DNA of 64,000 nt from Anaerolineaceae bacterium (GTDB lineage: Bacteria; Chloroflexota; Anaerolineae; Anaerolineales; Anaerolineaceae), in contig JAENYZ010000001.1 of the NCBI GenBank assembly GCA_016841525.1, positions 62,001 through 126,000 on the forward strand, written 5' to 3'. Below are positions 60,244 through 64,000 of this stretch, in pieces. The position numbers were made by a program, and so were the translations under genes. Position 1 is the stretch's first letter, and each line of letters opens with the position of its first letter. The notes beneath the pieces are model-generated. The model was not told the DNA's origin. It saw nothing but the letters and a program-made list of their open reading frames with translations, and made no database searches.

Positions 60244-60302
60244 CATTGAGAAGGATTGATTAAGAATAAGTAATATCTTTCGATCAGAAGACAAGCACAA
60301 AT

Positions 60303-60345
60303 AAATCCGCTGATTTGGTTGCATAAAGCAATGATCAGCGGATTT
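60303..60345. terminator. Bidirectional terminator hairpin
   Basis: A 12-bp stem (60303-60314 with 60334-60345) encloses a 19-nt loop that may form a small inner stem (TTGC/GCAA). A T run follows on the plus strand and the flanking A residues give one on the minus strand. It separates the serpin and response-regulator genes. Confidence 0.75.
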
Positions 60346-60376
60346 TGGATTACCTTCTCAATGTTTTGATAAAAAA

Positions 60377-61168
60377 TTATGTCACAATTTCTGGCATTGT
60401 AATCAAATGATAAGCCAGGGTTTCAAGATCTCGGGCTTTTTTCGACGTGCCAATCTCCGCCAATATCTCTTCAAAATGGTTCCGAATAATTTGATTTTCA
60501 CCAATATATGAAAATAAATCTTCCTCTCCCATAATGATATCCGTCAATCCCATCTTTGTGTACAGCTCACTGACTAATCCATAGCTCCATTGCTCAGATA
60601 TCTTGAGTTCGTCTGCCAGGTCACGACGACCAAGGCTGAAAATAAATGCAAGTCTTGCAACTTCTGATTCATGGTCTGTAAAACCAGGGATTTTCTTCCT
60701 ACCGTCCAGAATCAGCCTATTTTCAGGTATTACAAGGTTCAAATTATTAGCCAATGAAAAAGTGCCTGGTGTGAAAATCCAATGCCCTTCAAAAGCAAAA
60801 GAAATTATCCAGCTTAAAGAATAACCCACTTCACCCTTAAGAACATAACCCACAACTCTATCATTATCCAAAAGTTTTACAATTCTAGGGTTAGGTTCCA
60901 CACCAGTCAACAAAATTTTGGCTGAATGCGCTTTATCTGATAACAGGTCACAAATGTCATCAACCGAATAAATCTCACCAAACAAATCCACGTCCATAAT
61001 CAGGATATCAAATGGTGCATACTCCTTTTCTAAAAACTCACATAATTCAACCCTTGTTCCAAATTCAGCAATGACTCGTGTACGCCAATCGCGAACCAGT
61101 AATAATGCCATCCAATTCTGTGAAAACAAATCATCTTCAAGAATGGTGACAAGAATATCTTTATTCAT
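60377..61168 (-). CDS. Orphan response regulator with degenerate LuxR-like helix-turn-helix
   Basis: A 263-residue protein. Residues 1-125 are a receiver domain: acidic EDD (11-13), phosphoacceptor Asp59 in LIMDVD, the Thr in LLTGVE, and the Lys of VLKG. Residues about 165-235 (GFTDHESEVARLAFIF, RRDLADELKISEQWS, LYTKMGLTD) look like a weakened LuxR/GerE helix-turn-helix. No histidine kinase gene is in the window. It starts 9 bases after the mscL stop codon and is probably on the same transcript, which is unusual. Confidence 0.75.
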   Translation of the reverse strand: MNKDILVTILEDDLFSQNWMALLLVRDWRTRVIAEFGTRVELCEFLEKEYAPFDILIMDVDLFGEIYSVDDICDLLSDKAHSAKILLTGVEPNPRIVKLLDNDRVVGYVLKGEVGYSLSWIISFAFEGHWIFTPGTFSLANNLNLVIPENRLILDGRKKIPGFTDHESEVARLAFIFSLGRRDLADELKISEQWSYGLVSELYTKMGLTDIIMGEEDLFSYIGENQIIRNHFEEILAEIGTSKKARDLETLAYHLITMPEIVT

Positions 61169-61177
61169 TTTCTTTCT

Positions 61178-61639
61178 TTACTCCAACTTAGAGGTACAGA
61201 ATGGGCAGCGAGTTGCTTCTACGGGGATAGCTTTCTTGCAGAATGGACAGTCTTTTTCTGTTGGCTCTGCTTCAGGTTCTTCTTTTTCACGTTGAAGTGC
61301 GTTAATTGCTTTGACAATTAAGAAAACGCCGAGTGCAAGGAGCAAGAAACTAAGCAAATCTGTAATAAATTGCCCATAGTTGAAAGTAACCGCGCCAACC
61401 TCTTTCGCCATTTCTAGAGTAGCGCCATCAGGGATAGCCTCAGAACCCCGCTTTAACACAACAAATAAATCTGCAAAATCCACATTCCCAAATAATAAAC
61501 CTAACGGCGGCATGAGCAAGTTGTCCACCATCGATTTAACGATCGTGCTGAATGCGCCCCCGATGATCACCCCGATGGCAAGATCAATCACATTCCCTCT
61601 TGAAATAAATTCCTTAAATTCGTTGAATAGTTTTTTCAT
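61178..61639 (-). CDS. mscL: Large-conductance mechanosensitive channel with C-terminal zinc ribbon
   Basis: A 153-residue MscL. FKEFISRGNVIDLAIGVIIGGAF is the conserved N-terminal helix and first membrane segment, and the second runs from about 91 to 112. It opens under membrane tension to release solutes in osmotic downshock. Unlike classic MscL, the acidic tail ends in a zinc ribbon with Cys131, Cys134, Cys145 and Cys148. First of a two-gene unit with a response regulator. A minus-strand promoter (TTGAAT, 16-bp spacer, TATTAT; 61715-61688) is plausible. Confidence 0.95.
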   Translation of the reverse strand: MKKLFNEFKEFISRGNVIDLAIGVIIGGAFSTIVKSMVDNLLMPPLGLLFGNVDFADLFVVLKRGSEAIPDGATLEMAKEVGAVTFNYGQFITDLLSFLLLALGVFLIVKAINALQREKEEPEAEPTEKDCPFCKKAIPVEATRCPFCTSKLE

Positions 61640-61757
61640 TTGTTTCCATCCTTATTGATAACTAATATATATGATCAATTTATGATTATAATATAATCAT
61701 GCAAAGCCAATTCAATGTTATAAAAAATTTAATTGCCATTATAGAAGAGAGGTCAAA

Positions 61758-62726
61758 ATGAAACGTGTTGCAGTATTAACCAGCGGTGGTGATGCTCCCG
61801 GAATGAACGCAGCAATTCGTTCCGTTGTCAGGTGTGGTGTATCAAAAGGATGGGACATGTACGGTGTCCGAAAGGGGTATGCTGGGCTTATTTCTGGCAA
61901 CATCCAGCAACTGGGTACCCGTGATGTTGGCGGCATCCTTAATAAAGGCGGCACAATCTTGGGCTCTGCGAGATGTGAGGAATTCAAAACAGAGGAAGGA
62001 CGTCTCAAAGCAATTAGGGGTTTGAGCCAGATGGGTATTGACGCCCTCGTAGTTATTGGTGGGAATGGTTCACAAACCGGATCCTATCTCCTGAGCGAGT
62101 TGGGGTTTCCAGTCGTTGGGATCGCCTCAACGATTGATAATGATCTTACTGGCACCGAAATGACCATTGGCGTGGATACTGCTTTGAACATCGCTTTAGA
62201 AGCCATTGACAGGCTCAAAGTGACGGCATCCTCACACCAACGCGCCTTCCTGATTGAGGTGATGGGACGAAAGTGCGGGTATATCGCCCTTATGGCTGGC
62301 ATAGCTGGCGGCGCAGAATATATCCTTTTGCCTGAAGTCGAAACAGACCCTGAAGAGGTTGCTGAAAGCCTTCGCTTAGCCTACGAACATGGGAAAGCCC
62401 ACGCCATCATCGTTGTAGCAGAAGGTGCTAAATATAACGCCGAAGCTCTGACAAATTATTTTGAAAAACACAAAGACAGGCTGGGATTTAAGATCAGGGC
62501 AACCATTCTTGGTCATGTTCAGCGCGGTGGTGACCCTGGTGCTTTCGATCGGATTTTAGCAAGCCGATTTGGAAATGGCGCCATTGAAGCAATCGATCGA
62601 GGTGAGTTTGGCGTACTGGTTGGATTAAATAAAGGCAAAATTACTACGACACCATTGAAGGACATTGTAGGGGGGACAAAACAAATCAGCCAGGAAATGG
62701 TCGAATTAGCACGAAAACTGGATTAA
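61758..62726 (+). CDS. pfkA: 6-phosphofructokinase
   Basis: A 322-residue PFK that phosphorylates fructose 6-phosphate at C1. TSGGDAPGMNAAIR, SAR (70-72), STIDNDL (124-130) and the effector-side MGRKCGYIALMAG are present, and numbering coincides with E. coli PfkA. Two positions deviate: residue 103 is Asn (GGNGS) where ATP-PFKs have the metal-binding Asp, and 124 is Ser in place of Gly. Residue 104 is Gly, as in ATP-using enzymes (Asp in PPi-using ones). It is therefore likely ATP-dependent but with a modified phosphoryl site. Single-gene unit, convergent with prfB with no gap. Confidence 0.93.
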   Translation: MKRVAVLTSGGDAPGMNAAIRSVVRCGVSKGWDMYGVRKGYAGLISGNIQQLGTRDVGGILNKGGTILGSARCEEFKTEEGRLKAIRGLSQMGIDALVVIGGNGSQTGSYLLSELGFPVVGIASTIDNDLTGTEMTIGVDTALNIALEAIDRLKVTASSHQRAFLIEVMGRKCGYIALMAGIAGGAEYILLPEVETDPEEVAESLRLAYEHGKAHAIIVVAEGAKYNAEALTNYFEKHKDRLGFKIRATILGHVQRGGDPGAFDRILASRFGNGAIEAIDRGEFGVLVGLNKGKITTTPLKDIVGGTKQISQEMVELARKLD

Positions 62727-63810
62727 TTAATCCAGTTTTCTCAAATATGCCTCAATAAAGGGATCAATTTCACCATCCAGAACTGCCTGGGTATTACCCA
62801 TTTCAAAATCCGTGCGATGGTCTTTCACAAGCTGGTATGGATGCAGTACATATGAACGGATCTGTGATCCCCATTCTGCCTTTGTGTATTCACCACGCAA
62901 TTCTGAAATTTGTTCATCCTGTTCTTCTTGTTTCATTTCGAGCAAACGCGCTTTGAGTACACGCATTGCATTCTCTTTATTTTGAACCAATGAACGCTCA
63001 TTTTGGCATGTCACAACCATGCCAGTTGGGATGTGGGTCAGCCGAACGGCGGTGGCATTTTTCTGTACATTTTGTCCACCTGCACCAGATGACTTATATA
63101 CATCCATCTTGATGTCATCCGCCGGAACTTTAATTTCGTTAAGGTCACCTAATTCCGGAAGAACTTCAACGAGAGCAAAAGATGTATGCCGACGATGGGC
63201 AGCATCAAAGGGAGATAGCCTGACTAATCGATGCACACCCTTTTCGGGGCGAAGATAACCATAAGCCAAAGGACCGCTGATTCCAATTGTCACACTTTTA
63301 ATGCCGGCTTCTTCACCTGCAGTTCGATCTAAAACATCAGTTTTATAATTATGCGATTCAGCCCATCGAAGGTACAATCGTTCCAGCATTTCTGCCCAAT
63401 CCTGCGAATCCGTTCCACCTGCGCCTGCGTGAATTGCTAAAATTGCATTTCCCCGGTCATACTTCCCTGATAACAGAGTCTTCAACTCAAGCCGATCAAC
63501 TGCGGTTTCAATCTTTTCTATTTCATGGACTAATTCGGCTTCCATGGAGTCATCAGCAATTTGTGTTAATTCACGGGTATCTTCAGTTCGCTTTTTTAAT
63601 GCCTCAAAGGATTCAATCTCATCCCGCAGTGCAGATTGTCTGATCATTATCCCCTGGGCACGCTCCCTGTTGTCCCACAAATCCGGGTTCTGTGCTTCTT
63701 TCTCTATATTTGCCAGTTCATCCTTCTTTTTAGCTAAGTCAAAGATGCTCCTGTAAGTTTAGGATCTTTTCATAGGTCTCATTTAATCGTTCTGTTAAAT
63801 CAATAGCCAT
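62727..63810 (-). CDS. prfB: Peptide chain release factor 2, with programmed +1 frameshift
   Basis: A 360-residue RF2 read in two frames. The first 23 codons run from ATG 63810 to CTT, where a TGA (63741-63739) must be skipped by a +1 shift; the remaining 337 codons end at 62727. RF2 recognises UAA and UGA and releases the peptide: the SPF anticodon motif (RLSPFDAAHRRHTS) and the catalytic GGQ (GAGGQNVQKN) are present. The frameshift site has AGGAG three bases upstream. The start overlaps the ftsY stop codon by one base (TAATG), so both are on one transcript. A TTG at 63680 looks like a start only if the shift is missed. Confidence 0.95.
63738..63753 (-). promoter_or_regulatory. RF2 programmed frameshift signal
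   Basis: On the minus strand an AGGAG is followed after CAT by CTTTGAC: a Shine-Dalgarno-like element next to the slippery CTT-TGA-C. When RF2 is scarce, ribosomes pause at the TGA and slip by +1, producing full-length RF2; this is the classic prfB feedback loop. Confidence 0.95.
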
Positions 63811-64000
63811 TAGTCCTCCATCGTACCTTCGAGAATGCCGCGTACAAAAGCAACCCGGTCAAATCGCTGTAAATCCTCAATACCCTCACCCAATCCTGCA
63901 TAAAGTATAGGTAAGTCCAGTTGTTCCTTGATTGCAAATGCCATCCCACCTTTTGCAGAAGAATCCAGTTTCGCCAATATGACTCCGTCAATGTGTATGG
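63810..64000 (-). CDS. ftsY: Signal recognition particle receptor FtsY, C-terminal end (partial)
   Basis: Only the last 62 residues are in the window, read on the minus strand from about 63998 to the TAA at 63812-63810. IHIDGVILAKLDSSAKGG is the G4-like TKLD segment of the SRP-GTPase family, and LYAGLGEGIEDLQRFD is the closing block before the C-terminus, as in FtsY. FtsY brings ribosome-SRP complexes to the membrane. The stop codon overlaps the prfB start by one base. A shifted reading frame over 63800-63991 is only a shadow of this gene. Confidence 0.9.
   Translation of the reverse strand, partial: IHIDGVILAKLDSSAKGGMAFAIKEQLDLPILYAGLGEGIEDLQRFDRVAFVRGILEGTMED

Noticed and set aside
62727-63680. 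prfB as a simple gene starting at the TTG 63680
   Set aside because: The frameshift signal and the in-frame upstream region back to 63810 show the true N-terminus; the TTG codes for an internal Leu.

Overview
The window is about 64 kb of a moderately AT-rich bacterial chromosome, densely coding on both strands. I see no insertion sequences, prophage, CRISPR array, rRNA or tRNA. The gene set suggests an anaerobic, heterotrophic, probably monoderm member of the Chloroflexota, most likely class Anaerolineae. Grounds for this are the many lipoprotein-type binding proteins, the absence of outer-membrane assembly genes, two ferredoxin-type Mrp/CooC ATPases beside a NifX-like protein, the CapA-like lipoprotein, an extracytoplasmic serpin, the zinc-ribbon-tailed MscL and the heavy investment in sugar uptake and kinases. 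The placement is inference from gene content and style; no 16S gene or ribosomal protein is present.

Layout. 1-6.2 kb: the end of pepF, an SDR, a hotdog thioesterase, a membrane protein, and a phnD-phnC-phnE transporter operon whose permease carries a large extra N-terminal half. 6.2-16.2 kb: mostly minus-strand genes for an MFS porter, a methyltransferase, YibE/F, a P-loop kinase-like protein, a DeoC-like protein lacking its catalytic lysine, a Cys-rich protein, a threonine-synthase-like enzyme and phosphopentomutase. 16.3-21.8 kb: a GH4 glycosidase, a BadF-type sugar kinase and a DegT aminotransferase, then a convergent gamma-glutamyltransferase. 22.2-25.6 kb: a PadR regulator and DUF5320 protein divergent from a NifX-like protein, two ferredoxin-MinD ATPases and TrmO. 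25.7-40.3 kb: two divergent sugar modules that share an 805-bp control region. One (minus) has two ROK kinases, a Gfo/Idh/MocA dehydrogenase and phosphomannose isomerase. The other (plus) has a ribose-type ABC importer, a dehydrogenase, a HAD phosphatase, a deoxyhypusine-synthase-like protein, an HldE-like kinase and a GmhA-like isomerase. 40.4-44.7 kb: a PadR-controlled FecBCD-type importer whose binding protein and ATPase are both unusual fusions. 44.7-46.2 kb: a candidate small RNA and a DUF4380 protein. 46.2-49.2 kb: ftsZ with an upstream TIM-barrel-like gene and two small downstream genes. 49.3-55.1 kb: an NmrA-like protein, a GH57 enzyme and a very large GH13 enzyme that overlaps it tail to tail. 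55.2-64 kb: a thiolase, a CapA-like lipoprotein, a cyclase, a serpin, a response regulator with mscL, pfkA, prfB with its programmed frameshift, and the end of ftsY.

How it fits together. Much of the window handles sugars: uptake (ribose-type ABC importer, MFS), activation (ROK, BadF and PfkB kinases), interconversion (ManA, GmhA-like, Gfo/Idh) and glycolysis (PfkA), with GH4, GH57 and GH13 enzymes for glycosides and storage glucan. The most promising candidates for undescribed biology are the transporter-linked heptose-like module (31.9-40.3 kb), the doubly chimeric metal/cofactor importer (40.4-44.7 kb), the small RNA near 44.95 kb, the FtsZ whose T7-loop catalytic Asp reads as His, and the RG-rich PadR/DUF5320 pair.
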